64,000 nt of DNA from NCBI RefSeq assembly GCF_001831495.1, contig NZ_CP017689.1, forward strand, positions 2,356,001-2,420,000, in the 5' to 3' direction. The stretch is from Thalassotalea crassostreae. Lineage in GTDB: Bacteria; Pseudomonadota; Gammaproteobacteria; Enterobacterales; Alteromonadaceae. The notes beneath the pieces were generated by a model. That model was not told the DNA's origin. It worked only from the letters and a program-made list of their open reading frames with translations, and did not search any database. The translations under genes were made by a program, and so were the position numbers. Below, piece after piece: positions 1-9,889 of the stretch. Positions within the stretch are counted from its first letter, which is position 1, and the number at the start of each line of letters is the position of its first letter.

Positions 1-2342
1 AATTCACTTATTTGTTTAACATCAACATCGCGATTGTTTAGTTCATCTTGATACCATTTTTTACAGGCTTTTAAGTTTTGCTTATATTGGCTCTCAGCGT
101 CAGCTACTTGTAATTTAATCGAGCTAACCTTTTGTTCAACACCGCCTATTAATTGTTGCCAATGAAGTTCGTGTTCCATCTTTTCATCATGGCACTGCTC
201 TTGGTGCTCTTCGATGGCATTGGCTTTATTGCTAATAAGCTTTTCAGTTCTATTTTCAACACCTTTTAAACTGTCTAAACGCTGCTGTTTTCGCTCTTGT
301 AGCGCTTGTTTGTGTTGTTCTTTTAGCTGATTACGCTCATCTTGGATGCGTTTTCTGGTATCTTGTTTAAACTGACACTGTGACTGCAATTGAGTACACT
401 TTTGCTCGGTTTGCTTAACCGCCGCATTAAGTGTTGCGAGCCCCTGCTCTAAATCAAGATGAATTGCTTGCGCACTTTTAAGCTCTTCTTCAATGTTTAA
501 TAACTGCTCTTTGAGTTGCTCTTCAGTTTGTACAAGCTCTGACTCATTAATCACATCAGTATCAAGTAATACTCCAAAGATACTATTACTTTCTTTATCA
601 TCTAAAGCAGGGGATAAATCAGTGCGGGCGAGTAAATCAGGGCTTATAACCTTGCCTAAACTCTGTTCCCAACCTGATAAATTATTACGAAGAAAATCCA
701 ACAATGAATTATTTTCAGGGTCTAACCAAGATTGCACTTCTGCTAAACGTTGGTTATCGGCTTTAATCTTCGCTCGTGACTTATTAAGCTTTTCATTAGC
801 CGCAATTTGCTGATATTTCTCGCTCTGCAATTGCTCATTGAGCTTTGCAAATTCATTGCGAGTATGATCTTCATCACTTTGCGCATGTTCAAGGTTGTTT
901 TCTTGAAGCGCCATCTGTTGTTGTTCTTCAGCGCTTGGTCCGCTTAATTCAATTTCAGTTTTTAAGGTTTGTAACTTCAGCTTGTTATCATTAATTTGTC
1001 GGTCGAAATCACTATTAATCGCGGCTAAACGAGCATCTTGGCTGTCTTTTAATTCTGCTAATGCTTGTCGCTCTTGTTTTTGTTGAACATCTAATTGTTC
1101 TTGGCTTTGGTCTTTTTGCAGATTTAACTGTGCCAATTGCTTTGAATGTTTTTTCTCAATATCCGCTTCACGTTTATGGAAAGACGCTTCGATATCTTGA
1201 TGCTCTTGGGTAAGCAAGGCATGTTGCTGGCTATTCGATTCTAATTGTACTTTCCAATTATCAATTTTATCTAAATTAGCCTGATGAGTTTCTATGTCTA
1301 AGTCTTGCCACTCGTTGAATTTATCTTCGATTTGATCCAAGTGCTGCTCGGCACTTTTTACATCGGCATTGGCCATCGATAAGGTACGGTTCTGTTCATC
1401 GCGTTGTTGTTCAAAATTACTTTTTACCTCAGATAACTGCTGTTTATACGCAGAATTGTCTTGTTCGGCTTTAACGATTGAATCACTTAACAACGATAAA
1501 TCTGCGCTTAACTGAGACTTAAGCTGACTTAAACGTTGCTCCGTATGCTGCAACGACGCATTAACCTTTTCTAACGAACGATAGCTTGGCATTAACGACT
1601 GAAACTCTTGAATTAACTGACACTCTTTAATCCAATCATCGACTTGCGCTTTAGATATTTTATTACTCGGCGTTTCAACACCGTCTTCTTCTAAAATGGC
1701 GGCGATCATTGCTTTGATCGTTTCCATCTTGCCCTCTTTTGAGTGCACCGCTTTGATTAGTTTTTCGATATGACGCAAACGAGCATCGCTTTCACATAAA
1801 CTAAAGCTACGAGCTGCTGCTAGCAAATCACGTTTATGGGTACTCAGCGCTAAAACTGCTCTATCGTTTTGTATAACGCTACGATACTCTTTGTTGTTTA
1901 AGGCTCTTGAAACCATGACATTTTGCTGGCGCATATTTTTGCTAATTTCGCCTTTAGTTAAAGAGCGCTGAGACGCTGCATCATCGGTTGATGCCATATC
2001 GTCAGTGATGAAATCTTCAGCATCAAAACCTTTTTCGATAAAACGATATTCAACACCAACATTTGATGATGTTAACAACGCCATACATAACTTGTCGTCC
2101 AAACGCTGATACTCATAAATGATAAAGCTCGATTCGCGCGGTAAATACCAAGTTTGAAAATTATCACGAGTCGCCGGAACCACCTTGTTGGGTGCTTCAC
2201 CATAAAAGACTGGCAACAATCTTTGCAATGTTGTTTTACCCGAAGCATTAGTTCCACAAATGTTGGTATGGCCATCGACCTTAAGTTCAACTAAACCAGG
2301 TAAATGGGTATCGATTAGGATGATACGTTTTAAGCCAGACAT
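1..2342 (-). CDS. SMC/Rad50-like coiled-coil ATPase, partial (C-terminus off window)
   Basis: I translated the minus strand from the ATG at 2342-2340 and found 780 codons without a stop up to the window edge, so the C-terminus is missing. A Walker A P-loop (GTNASGKT) lies at about residues 30-37, after an N-terminal strand ending in DGHTNICG. From about residue 250 onward the protein is rich in Q, E, K and L with heptad character, which indicates a long coiled coil. This layout is that of SMC/Rad50-type ATPases. The Walker B and signature motifs should lie in the missing part. No CxxC zinc hook is visible in the part seen. It may belong to a DUF3584-like family, but I cannot confirm that. Its role is unknown; DNA binding or repair is an inference from fold only. 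It is transcribed away from the HAD hydrolase gene, with 219 bases between the two starts. Confidence 0.85.
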   Translation of the reverse strand, partial: MSGLKRIILIDTHLPGLVELKVDGHTNICGTNASGKTTLQRLLPVFYGEAPNKVVPATRDNFQTWYLPRESSFIIYEYQRLDDKLCMALLTSSNVGVEYRFIEKGFDAEDFITDDMASTDDAASQRSLTKGEISKNMRQQNVMVSRALNNKEYRSVIQNDRAVLALSTHKRDLLAAARSFSLCESDARLRHIEKLIKAVHSKEGKMETIKAMIAAILEEDGVETPSNKISKAQVDDWIKECQLIQEFQSLMPSYRSLEKVNASLQHTEQRLSQLKSQLSADLSLLSDSIVKAEQDNSAYKQQLSEVKSNFEQQRDEQNRTLSMANADVKSAEQHLDQIEDKFNEWQDLDIETHQANLDKIDNWKVQLESNSQQHALLTQEHQDIEASFHKREADIEKKHSKQLAQLNLQKDQSQEQLDVQQKQERQALAELKDSQDARLAAINSDFDRQINDNKLKLQTLKTEIELSGPSAEEQQQMALQENNLEHAQSDEDHTRNEFAKLNEQLQSEKYQQIAANEKLNKSRAKIKADNQRLAEVQSWLDPENNSLLDFLRNNLSGWEQSLGKVISPDLLARTDLSPALDDKESNSIFGVLLDTDVINESELVQTEEQLKEQLLNIEEELKSAQAIHLDLEQGLATLNAAVKQTEQKCTQLQSQCQFKQDTRKRIQDERNQLKEQHKQALQERKQQRLDSLKGVENRTEKLISNKANAIEEHQEQCHDEKMEHELHWQQLIGGVEQKVSSIKLQVADAESQYKQNLKACKKWYQDELNNRDVDVKQISE

Positions 2343-2561
2343 AATTATTAGTATTATATTTTAGAAATGATTATTACCATATTATGACTGCACAACTGTG
2401 CTGTAAATAGGCCTTATGTAAAAATGAGATAAAAATGCCATAAAAAAGTCACTAATCCCGCAATAAACCTCATAAGCACTGGCTTTTAGGCTAATTAAAC
2501 AGCAATATATGCTATTAGTAAAAACGCACTTTCGTTTGATTAAATTGAGATCAGAACAACC

Positions 2562-3209
2562 ATGAATAATTATCAGCTTTATATCTTCGATTGGGACGGC
2601 ACATTAATGGACTCAATAAATAAAATTGTGCACTCACTCCAGGCCGCTGCTGAATCTACAAAACTTAAAGTTCCATGCGATAAATCATCAAGGTCAATTA
2701 TCGGAGCTAGTTTAACGGAAGCTGCTAAAATTCTTTTTCCAGATATCAAAGAAGTGCAAATAGAACAGCTGATCAAGCACTATAAATCTCAATACTTAGA
2801 ATTAAATCAAACTCCTTCCCCCTTATACCAAGACGCTGAAAATTTACTGCTATCTCTGCATAAAAATAACAAGTTATTAGCGGTAGCTACTGGCAAAGGA
2901 CGACAAGGATTAGAGCATGTACTGGCGGTATCAAGTACAAAGCATTTGTTTCACTTAACAAAGAGCTCAGATGATGCACGCTCTAAACCTCACCCGGATA
3001 TGCTAGAACAAATACTGTTAGAGCTAAACGTAAATGCTGAAGATGCGTTAATGATAGGTGACAGTCGCTATGATTTAGAAATGGCGCAACACGCTGGCGT
3101 TGATAGCATCGGTATCACCCATGGCGCAAGTGACGAAGCAGACCTTATTCAATATCGACCTAAAGCAATCGTGCACTCAATTAAAGAACTCGCCGCGCTT
3201 ATCCTCTAA
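2562..3209 (+). CDS. HAD-superfamily hydrolase (phosphoglycolate phosphatase-like)
   Basis: This 215-residue protein has all four HAD motifs. Motif I is FDWDGTLMDS, with nucleophile D10 and acid D12. A threonine lies in ATGKG at about residue 110, a lysine in SKPHPDM at about 143, and the metal-binding aspartates are in MIGDSRYD at about 165. A helical cap sits between motifs I and II, so this is subfamily IA, like Gph phosphatases and PpaX pyrophosphatases. It probably dephosphorylates a small cytosolic metabolite, but the substrate cannot be read from sequence. Length is normal. It is a single gene, divergent from the coiled-coil ATPase gene and convergent with the peptide transporter gene. 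Confidence 0.88.
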   Translation: MNNYQLYIFDWDGTLMDSINKIVHSLQAAAESTKLKVPCDKSSRSIIGASLTEAAKILFPDIKEVQIEQLIKHYKSQYLELNQTPSPLYQDAENLLLSLHKNNKLLAVATGKGRQGLEHVLAVSSTKHLFHLTKSSDDARSKPHPDMLEQILLELNVNAEDALMIGDSRYDLEMAQHAGVDSIGITHGASDEADLIQYRPKAIVHSIKELAALIL

Positions 3210-3218
3210 CCAATAATA

Positions 3219-3310
3219 AGTAGGGTCAGATCACACTTTTTTACCAATAGTAATTTAGTGGACTCCAAATAAGTAGGGCGTCAAAAATTAAACATCCCTG
3301 TATTTTTGAC
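3219..3310. repeat. Short repeated motif and inverted repeat between convergent genes
   Basis: The 11-base string AATAAGTAGGG occurs twice here, near 3217 and 3268. The second copy runs into a 9-bp inverted repeat, GTCAAAAAT at 3280-3288 paired with ATTTTTGAC at 3302-3310. Short GGGTCAG-containing intergenic motifs are common in Colwellia-type genomes, so this may be a decayed dispersed repeat. No coding potential is seen. Confidence 0.35.
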
Positions 3311-3334
3311 ATACCTTACGTCCTGTAAGGCAAG

Positions 3335-3357
3335 AAAAGCTGCCATTGGCAGCTTTT
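3335..3357. terminator. Bidirectional intrinsic terminator
   Basis: A perfect 10-bp stem (AAAAGCTGCC / GGCAGCTTTT) has a 3-base loop and ends in T-runs on both strands. It lies between the convergent HAD hydrolase and peptide transporter genes. A smaller hairpin (CCTTAC/GTAAGG, 3314-3330) precedes it. Confidence 0.85.
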
Positions 3358-3379
3358 TAGTTTTTAAACGTTTGCTCAG

Positions 3380-4795
3380 TTAAACCGGATCTTGATCAAG
3401 TTCGCTGTGCTCAACTTTTGGCTCTGCCAATGACTTATCTTCAGCGCCGTGCATCCATTCAACCAGTTTATCGGCCATAAAGAATACTAGGATACCAGCA
3501 ACAAATCCGCTAACCGTAAGGCCGGCAAAAATACCAAAAGCATTATCAATTTGCTCTTGTCCTTCACCAATCATACCACCAACAAGACCAGCAACCTTGT
3601 TCGCAATTGCCGAACAAGCAAACCAAACCCCCATCAATAATGATAAGAATTTAATTGGTGCAATTTTTGACACTAACGATAAACCAATTGGTGAAATACA
3701 AAGTTCACCAAATACTAAGAATAAATACGTCATAATCAAGTAAAGAACACTGACTTTAGCGTTAATATCACCGCCTTGTTGCAATGTAGCAGCCATCATA
3801 AATAAGAAACCGACACCGACAAATATCAATGAATAGGCAAATTTCTTCGGTGAAGGCGGCTGTTTGTCACCAAGTTTAATCCACAAACTTGCGAAAACAG
3901 GTGCAAAGATAATTACGAACAATGCACTTACTGCTTGTAACCATGATGCTGGCATTTCCCAGCCAAGAACATTTAAGTCAGTAAAGTCTTTTGCGTAGAT
4001 GTTAAGTAAACCACCACCTTGCTCGTAACCAACCCAAAATACGATTGAAATGACAGACATTATGACGATTACTTTAACTCTGTCTTTTTCTTCAGCGGTT
4101 AGAGGTTTGTCTTTTGCAGACGACTCGCCAGCAACAGCGATATGATGAGCTGATGGTTTTACACCAATTTCACCAAGATACTTTTTCGCTAATGCTAACT
4201 GCATTGCAACAGAAATTAACATACCAACACCTGCGCAGATAAAGCCCAGTTGCCAGTCAATTTTTTCACCTACATAACCAACAACAAGCGGTGCCACGAA
4301 AGCACCGATGTTGATGCCCATGTAGAAGATAGTAAACGCGCCATCTCGTCTAGTATCGCCTTGCTCGTATAAATCACCTACGAGAGTTGAGATATTTGGT
4401 TTAAACATACCATTACCACAACACAGTAACACTAAGCCGATATAAAATGCATTTTCAGCGCCGCCGCCAAAGACTTCTTGAGGTGTACCTAAAGTAAAAT
4501 GTCCCGCAGCCATTAAAAGACCACCGATGATGATACTTTTTCGCTGGCCTAAAACATTGTCAGCTATCCAACCACCTAATACCGGAGTTAAGTAAACTGC
4601 CATGGTAAACCAGCCATATAAGGCTAGTGCTTCTGAGTTACTCCAGCCAAAACCGCCCTCTTGAACGGTTGCAACTAAATAAAGTACCAATATGGCACGC
4701 ATACCGTAGTAACTGAAACGTTCCCACATTTCGGTACCAAAAAGTAAAAATAGGCCTTTCGGATGGCCTAAAAATTCCGTTGATTGATGAGTCAT
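3380..4795 (-). CDS. POT/PTR2-family proton:oligopeptide symporter
   Basis: This 471-residue inner-membrane protein has the proton-coupled oligopeptide transporter signature ExxERFSYYG, with E22, E25 and R26 near the N-terminus. The second PTR2 motif is GGWIADNVLGQRKSI at about residues 75-90. A run of 12-14 hydrophobic helices follows. The family imports di- and tripeptides using the proton gradient (DtpA/DtpT type). The C-terminal tail is short and acidic. It is a single gene with its terminator at 3335-3357. Which peptides it prefers cannot be told from sequence. Confidence 0.93.
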   Translation of the reverse strand: MTHQSTEFLGHPKGLFLLFGTEMWERFSYYGMRAILVLYLVATVQEGGFGWSNSEALALYGWFTMAVYLTPVLGGWIADNVLGQRKSIIIGGLLMAAGHFTLGTPQEVFGGGAENAFYIGLVLLCCGNGMFKPNISTLVGDLYEQGDTRRDGAFTIFYMGINIGAFVAPLVVGYVGEKIDWQLGFICAGVGMLISVAMQLALAKKYLGEIGVKPSAHHIAVAGESSAKDKPLTAEEKDRVKVIVIMSVISIVFWVGYEQGGGLLNIYAKDFTDLNVLGWEMPASWLQAVSALFVIIFAPVFASLWIKLGDKQPPSPKKFAYSLIFVGVGFLFMMAATLQQGGDINAKVSVLYLIMTYLFLVFGELCISPIGLSLVSKIAPIKFLSLLMGVWFACSAIANKVAGLVGGMIGEGQEQIDNAFGIFAGLTVSGFVAGILVFFMADKLVEWMHGAEDKSLAEPKVEHSELDQDPV

Positions 4796-4985
4796 GTTGC
4801 TCTCTTTTGTTTTATACCTGTGGTATTTTTATAATTGAGGTATTAATTAACTGTATTGAAATTGGTTAATGAATTATTTAAATTCGCCCATAATTAACCG
4901 TTGCCATACTATAAGCGATTGAATATAAAATTGCACAGGCTATATCGCATAACGTCGCCGCTAGACGCTATTTACAAGGATAAAT

Positions 4986-5606
4986 CTAACTAATGCTTCG
5001 CAAGTAACCATCTACCTTTGCTTTGGATAGCGACGATAATTTTTTGATTAGATTAAAGTCTACTTGCTCTATCTGGTATTTAGTTTCGATATCCGACAAT
5101 ATTTCTAGCCACAATTTCGCCGTCATTTGTGAGTCGAATAACGCCCTATGGAAATCTCCATCACTGGCGATATCTTTGTACTTAACTAACGTACCTAACC
5201 TGTGATTGGGTGCATCTTGATATACACGCCTTGAAACTAATAATGAACACGCAAATTGACCAGAATAACTGCGCCCTACTCGTTGCAATTCGGCATCTAA
5301 AAACTTTTTATCAAAAGACGCGTTATGGGCAAGTAGGTTATCATCGCCAATATAATCAGCAAAGTCGTTCATCACCTGCTCACAACTTGGCGCATCGGCT
5401 AACATCTCGTTGCTGATCCCTGTGTATTGCTCGATAAAACTATTAACCCGTTGTCCTGGGTTCATTAATTGCTGAAAAGAGTCAACCACGACTCCGTTTT
5501 GCAATCGAACTGCACCAATTTCAATTGCTCGATCACCTGTTGCCGGTGATAGTCCTGTTGTTTCGAAATCGAGTACGACTATGGTGTTGGCTAACCTATT
5601 TAACAT
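4986..5606 (-). CDS. DnaQ-like DEDDh 3'-5' exonuclease
   Basis: This 206-residue protein is essentially a single exonuclease domain. Exo I is DFETTG (D13, E15), Exo II is HNASFDKKFLD at about residues 95-105, and Exo III is HRALFDSQ, giving the HxAxxD form of the DEDDh class. It resembles the epsilon subunit of DNA polymerase III and the PolC exonuclease domain but lacks a long C-terminal polymerase-binding region. It begins 45 bases after sbcC ends, on the same strand, so it is probably the third gene of the sbcD-sbcC operon. A role in trimming DNA ends alongside SbcCD is an inference from that position. Confidence 0.85.
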   Translation of the reverse strand: MLNRLANTIVVLDFETTGLSPATGDRAIEIGAVRLQNGVVVDSFQQLMNPGQRVNSFIEQYTGISNEMLADAPSCEQVMNDFADYIGDDNLLAHNASFDKKFLDAELQRVGRSYSGQFACSLLVSRRVYQDAPNHRLGTLVKYKDIASDGDFHRALFDSQMTAKLWLEILSDIETKYQIEQVDFNLIKKLSSLSKAKVDGYLRSIS

Positions 5607-5651
5607 TCGCTCTTCCTGTTCAAGCTTTTCGTTCTATTTAAAATTAAATAC

Positions 5652-8600
5652 TTAGTTGGTAAACGTGCTGATGCTGCTACCGGTCTTTGAACTTTTAACA
5701 TCGACTCTAAGAGCCATTTGTTCTTTTAATTCACTGACATGGGAAATAATGCCGATAGTACGCCCGGTTTGCTGCAAGTCGACTAAGGTTTGAATTGCTA
5801 ACTGTAAGCTTTCTTGATCAAGACTTCCAAAGCCTTCGTCAATAAATAACGTATCGAGCAATATTCCCCCAGAGCGTTGCTGCACAACATCGCTCAACGC
5901 CAGTGCTAACGCCAGTGATGCTAAAAACGATTCTCCGCCAGAAAGCGTCGATACCGGCCTAGTTTTACCGGTGTAAGCATCATCAATAGCCAAATCCAAA
6001 CCGGCAGTAACGTTTCGCTTTTGCAGCCCCTCATCTTGACGCACTAAACAATATTGGCCTTTGCTCATAATTTGTAATCGCTTACTGGCAATCATTAGAA
6101 CGCTATCAAGCAAGTCCCCCAAGACAAAGCGCTCAAGAGACACTCTCACTTTGCCTTTGCCGCCGGCAGCTCTTGCTAAGGTACCAATTTGTTCAAATTG
6201 TTCTTTGTTTTGCTGCTGCTCACTTTCAATACGGGCAATTTTTTCAATGATATCGTTTAACTTAATTTGTTTTTGCTGAGCGCCTTGCCACAATTTTTCA
6301 CTATCAACAAAGTCATTTTCCGCCTTAGCTCGAGCTTGCGTTAACCGCTCTATATTTGGCTCTTGTTTGCCTTCAAGTTGTTGCGTTAATAATTTAATTT
6401 CACCTGCCAACGATTGTTGAAGCTCGTTAAATGTATCAACTTTTTGCTGCAATTCATTTAGCTGCTGTTGTTCAAGCAAAGCTTGCTTAAACTCTTGCTC
6501 ATTAGAAAAATCAGATTTATTAATCGCTTGCTGCCAAATTTCTGTTAATTGCTCCTGGCGTTGCAGTAATTGCGACTTATTGTCTTGTAACTGTTTTTTA
6601 CTACCTTGTAGAGCACTATCTTGGTTGCTTAATTGCTGTACCTGTTTAGTTGCCTTGTTATAATTAAACTCAATTAATTCAATACGTTGCTCATTATCAA
6701 ATTGAGCTTTTTGCAACACGTCTAAATTTCTAAAGTTTTCAGGAATGGCGCTTTCCGCATTTTCAAAGGTGGTTGTCGCTGCAACAAATTGCTGTTGGAA
6801 GCGACTCGCCTCCTCGTCATGCTTAGTCACTAACTGAGTCAATGGCAACAATTCATTTTGTAATTTATCGCGCAGCTCTCGCCATTTCGGTAAGTTCAAC
6901 TTCCCTTTTTGTAATTCTGTTATTTGTTTATCTAAAGCAATTAAATCTTGTGCCATTTGTTGACGGTCACTATTAACTGCACCACCTAACTGTTGTTCTA
7001 GCTCAGTGACTTGTTGCTGCCATTGCTGGACTTGTAAGGTTAAAGAAGACAACTCTTTATCAACATTATTTTTTGAATTTTGTAACTGCTGTTGCTGATG
7101 TCTTGCCTGCTCAACACTTTCTTTGCTTACTGCATGTTGTTGCTCTAACGTCGCAGGTTCAGGATGTTCAGTAGCGCCACAGACAGGGCAAGATTCACCG
7201 ATTTTTAATGATTGTGCCAACATTGCTGCCTGATTAGTATGCCAATGCATTTCTAAACGATTAGCGTGCTCTACAGCTTGTGTATATTGTTCGCTTGCAT
7301 CGCTTAATTGCTGTTGTTTTTTAATTATCATAGGTTGGCTGTTGGTTATTTTTAACAGCAGTTGATCACGCTGAACAAATAAGCCGTTTTGTTGCTGCAA
7401 TTGTTGTTGCCTTAATTGCAAATCAGCTAAGCCTTCTAATTGCTGCTGTAGATGTTCAATTTTCTGCAGGCCTACTTCACTTCGCTGTTGGTTTTCAGCA
7501 ATTTTTTCTTCCGCTGCTTTCTTATAAGTCTGCGCTTGTAGCAACTTTTGCTGACAAGTTTGCTTTTCTGTATACAGCTGCTCAAGTTTCGCTAAGCCGT
7601 CTACATAACCTGCATAGTTAGATTTGAGTTTAAGTAAATCATCTCTTTTTCCGTGCTCTTTAATTGCTTTCTGCAGTTCATTTTGAGCTCTTTCAATATC
7701 AACAGTCAGCACTTGCTGTTGTTTAATAACTGTGTTTAATTTGTTGTCGTTGTCAGTTAGATCGTTATTACACTGCATTAGTGCTAAATGATCTGGCCGA
7801 AGGCCATCGGCTTGCTTCGCTCGTTTGATCGAATTTACTAAACCATTAATAATGGGCAGTTGTTGTTCGAGTTCGCTGCTTTGTTTTTTCTTATTGTTAT
7901 AAAGGCTGAAGGTATCAAGTAATTGCTGTGCAGATTTAAACGCCTGCAGAGCAGTTTGTCGTTGCTGATCAAGTTTTAATTTTTGCTGTTCACACAACTT
8001 TGTTTGTTCAATTGCGCTTTCGTGCTCTGCGTTTAACTGTTCTTTATCATCGACATAGGCTTCTTTTAGTGACTCAAGGATCTGGTCATTAAACTTTGCG
8101 TATTCACGTTCTATTTCGTTCGCTTGTTGTTTTAAATTTTGCTCGATTCGTTGATAAATTTCAGTTTGAAACAAAGTGGATAAAATTTGCTGGCGTTCGC
8201 TTGAATTGGCTAACAATAATTGTCTAAATTTGCCTTGCGGTAACACCATTACTTGCCGAAATTGCTCAGCGGTTAATCCAATAATGCGCTTGATCTCATC
8301 ATCAGCATCTTTCTTCTTTTTAGCAACTAACGTTTGCTCAGTGCCGTCACTGAGAATCTTCACTAAATGTGCTTCAGTTTTTTGTTCGGTTTCTCCATCG
8401 CCACGTTTTGCTTTTCTGCGCTGCGTTGGCATTCGAGTGATCTGGTATTGCTGCTCGCCGATTGCAAACCGTAAACAGACCTGAGTTAAGGTTTCAGCCT
8501 TAGCATTGTCACATCGAAGACCAACATCTTTACGTTCTTCATCAGTGGTTTCACCATATAAAGCAAAACAAATGGCGTGCAATATTGAAGACTTACCAGC

Positions 8601-8714
8601 GCCTGTCGGGCCATCAATTAGGAATAATGGATTGTCGCCTAGTTCATTAAAATCAATTGATTCAGTACCGGCAAAAGGACCAAATGCTTGCAGGTTTAAG
8701 TTAATGAATTTCAT
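5652..8714 (-). CDS. sbcC: Nuclease SbcCD subunit C (Rad50-like ATPase)
   Basis: This 1020-residue protein has Walker A GPTGAGKS at residues 35-42. Long Q/E/K-rich coiled coils surround a central CPVC zinc hook at about residue 510. Near the C-terminus it has the ABC signature LSGGESF and Walker B LFIDEGFGSLD. SbcC is the ATPase and tether of the SbcCD nuclease, which cleaves DNA hairpins and blocked ends. Length fits the family (E. coli 1048). The ATG shares one base with the sbcD stop codon (TAATG), which implies translational coupling. The coiled coil is very rich in glutamine. Confidence 0.97.
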   Translation of the reverse strand: MKFINLNLQAFGPFAGTESIDFNELGDNPLFLIDGPTGAGKSSILHAICFALYGETTDEERKDVGLRCDNAKAETLTQVCLRFAIGEQQYQITRMPTQRRKAKRGDGETEQKTEAHLVKILSDGTEQTLVAKKKKDADDEIKRIIGLTAEQFRQVMVLPQGKFRQLLLANSSERQQILSTLFQTEIYQRIEQNLKQQANEIEREYAKFNDQILESLKEAYVDDKEQLNAEHESAIEQTKLCEQQKLKLDQQRQTALQAFKSAQQLLDTFSLYNNKKKQSSELEQQLPIINGLVNSIKRAKQADGLRPDHLALMQCNNDLTDNDNKLNTVIKQQQVLTVDIERAQNELQKAIKEHGKRDDLLKLKSNYAGYVDGLAKLEQLYTEKQTCQQKLLQAQTYKKAAEEKIAENQQRSEVGLQKIEHLQQQLEGLADLQLRQQQLQQQNGLFVQRDQLLLKITNSQPMIIKKQQQLSDASEQYTQAVEHANRLEMHWHTNQAAMLAQSLKIGESCPVCGATEHPEPATLEQQHAVSKESVEQARHQQQQLQNSKNNVDKELSSLTLQVQQWQQQVTELEQQLGGAVNSDRQQMAQDLIALDKQITELQKGKLNLPKWRELRDKLQNELLPLTQLVTKHDEEASRFQQQFVAATTTFENAESAIPENFRNLDVLQKAQFDNEQRIELIEFNYNKATKQVQQLSNQDSALQGSKKQLQDNKSQLLQRQEQLTEIWQQAINKSDFSNEQEFKQALLEQQQLNELQQKVDTFNELQQSLAGEIKLLTQQLEGKQEPNIERLTQARAKAENDFVDSEKLWQGAQQKQIKLNDIIEKIARIESEQQQNKEQFEQIGTLARAAGGKGKVRVSLERFVLGDLLDSVLMIASKRLQIMSKGQYCLVRQDEGLQKRNVTAGLDLAIDDAYTGKTRPVSTLSGGESFLASLALALALSDVVQQRSGGILLDTLFIDEGFGSLDQESLQLAIQTLVDLQQTGRTIGIISHVSELKEQMALRVDVKSSKTGSSISTFTN

Positions 8715-9889
8715 TACTCATCCTCCATAGCACTGCGCGCTTGTTTGATAGTGTTTTCTATAATTGTAATTTGTTGCTCAGTCAACTCACTGTCCATTAC
8801 TTGCGAAAAGAAATCGCTAAACACTTGCTTTTCATCTCGTTGATTTTGACCAGTAGCACTGCTTTCAGATTTAAGCTTTTTTGCTTCTAAGTTATCAAAA
8901 TTTGTACGTTCTATTTGCAACGTATTAGGGTAGACCGACCGCAATCGCCCCATCGGATCTAACATTAATTGTTTATCGGTTAATCGCGCGAGAATATAGT
9001 CGTGTTGATGTTGGTCATTTTTACCGTCATCAATCAGTTGCTGCAACTCACCTTCAATAATTCGCATGTTGTGTTTGGGTTTAATATCGAGATGTTGATG
9101 CTCAACATTACCTTCTTTGATTTCAACTAAGGTCACGCCTTTTTTCTGTTTATGCTCAGAAAAAGAATACTTCAATAGTGAGCCACAATAGCGAATATGC
9201 TCTTCCCCTTTATATTGCGGCCCATGTAAATGGCCAAGGGCGACATAATCAAAGTCAATTAACGGTTGGTAACTTACTCTATCGGCGCCACCAATAGACA
9301 GCGGTCTTTCTGAGTCAGACTCGCTTGCACCATCAATAAAACAGTGACTCAACAATATTTTTGCCATACCATCGCAGTGCTCAAAACCCGCTTTTATTTT
9401 TTCGGCTAAAAATGTGTGAGCTTGATCGTAAGTTTTGATCGGCAATTCGCTAACTTCATCGGCAAATACCTCTCTTACTTGCACAGGGTCATGATAAGGA
9501 ATACCAAACAGAGCCAGTTTTTCCCCGCTCGCTTCTATTATCACCGGTTTTTCGCAGTCCTTTATTGATGTGAGCAAATGCACACCGGCATTAGACATTT
9601 GTTTAGCACCGAAGCTTAATCTGTCACTTGAATCGTGATTACCAGAAATCATCACAATAGGAATATTAACAGTTTCAATAAAATCGTTTATAAAATCATC
9701 CAACGCTTTTACCGCATTAGCCGGAGGTATGGCTCGGTCAAAAATATCGCCACTAACAAGTAATGCGTCGACATTATATTGCACAGCATATTCTTTGACT
9801 TGTGCTAACGCATAAAGTTGATCTTCGAGTAAAGATACATTTTGAAAAAGGCGGCCAATATGCCAGTCCGAGGTGTGAATAAATCGCAT
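8714..9889 (-). CDS. sbcD: Nuclease SbcCD subunit D (Mre11-like)
   Basis: This 391-residue metallophosphoesterase carries the ordered metal ligands DWH (D8, H10), SGDIFDRA, GNHD, a histidine in LLSHCFIDG, and GHLHG. This is the Mre11/SbcD pattern for a dimanganese nuclease active on hairpins and double-strand ends. The C-terminal capping region is slightly shorter than in E. coli SbcD (400 residues). It is the first gene of the sbcD-sbcC-exonuclease operon. The promoter should lie in the gap upstream of 9889. Confidence 0.96.
   Translation of the reverse strand: MRFIHTSDWHIGRLFQNVSLLEDQLYALAQVKEYAVQYNVDALLVSGDIFDRAIPPANAVKALDDFINDFIETVNIPIVMISGNHDSSDRLSFGAKQMSNAGVHLLTSIKDCEKPVIIEASGEKLALFGIPYHDPVQVREVFADEVSELPIKTYDQAHTFLAEKIKAGFEHCDGMAKILLSHCFIDGASESDSERPLSIGGADRVSYQPLIDFDYVALGHLHGPQYKGEEHIRYCGSLLKYSFSEHKQKKGVTLVEIKEGNVEHQHLDIKPKHNMRIIEGELQQLIDDGKNDQHQHDYILARLTDKQLMLDPMGRLRSVYPNTLQIERTNFDNLEAKKLKSESSATGQNQRDEKQVFSDFFSQVMDSELTEQQITIIENTIKQARSAMEDE

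Noticed and set aside
493..813. 106-codon plus-strand reading frame
   Set aside because: It is antisense to the coiled-coil ATPase gene, which has a continuous 780-codon frame with a P-loop.
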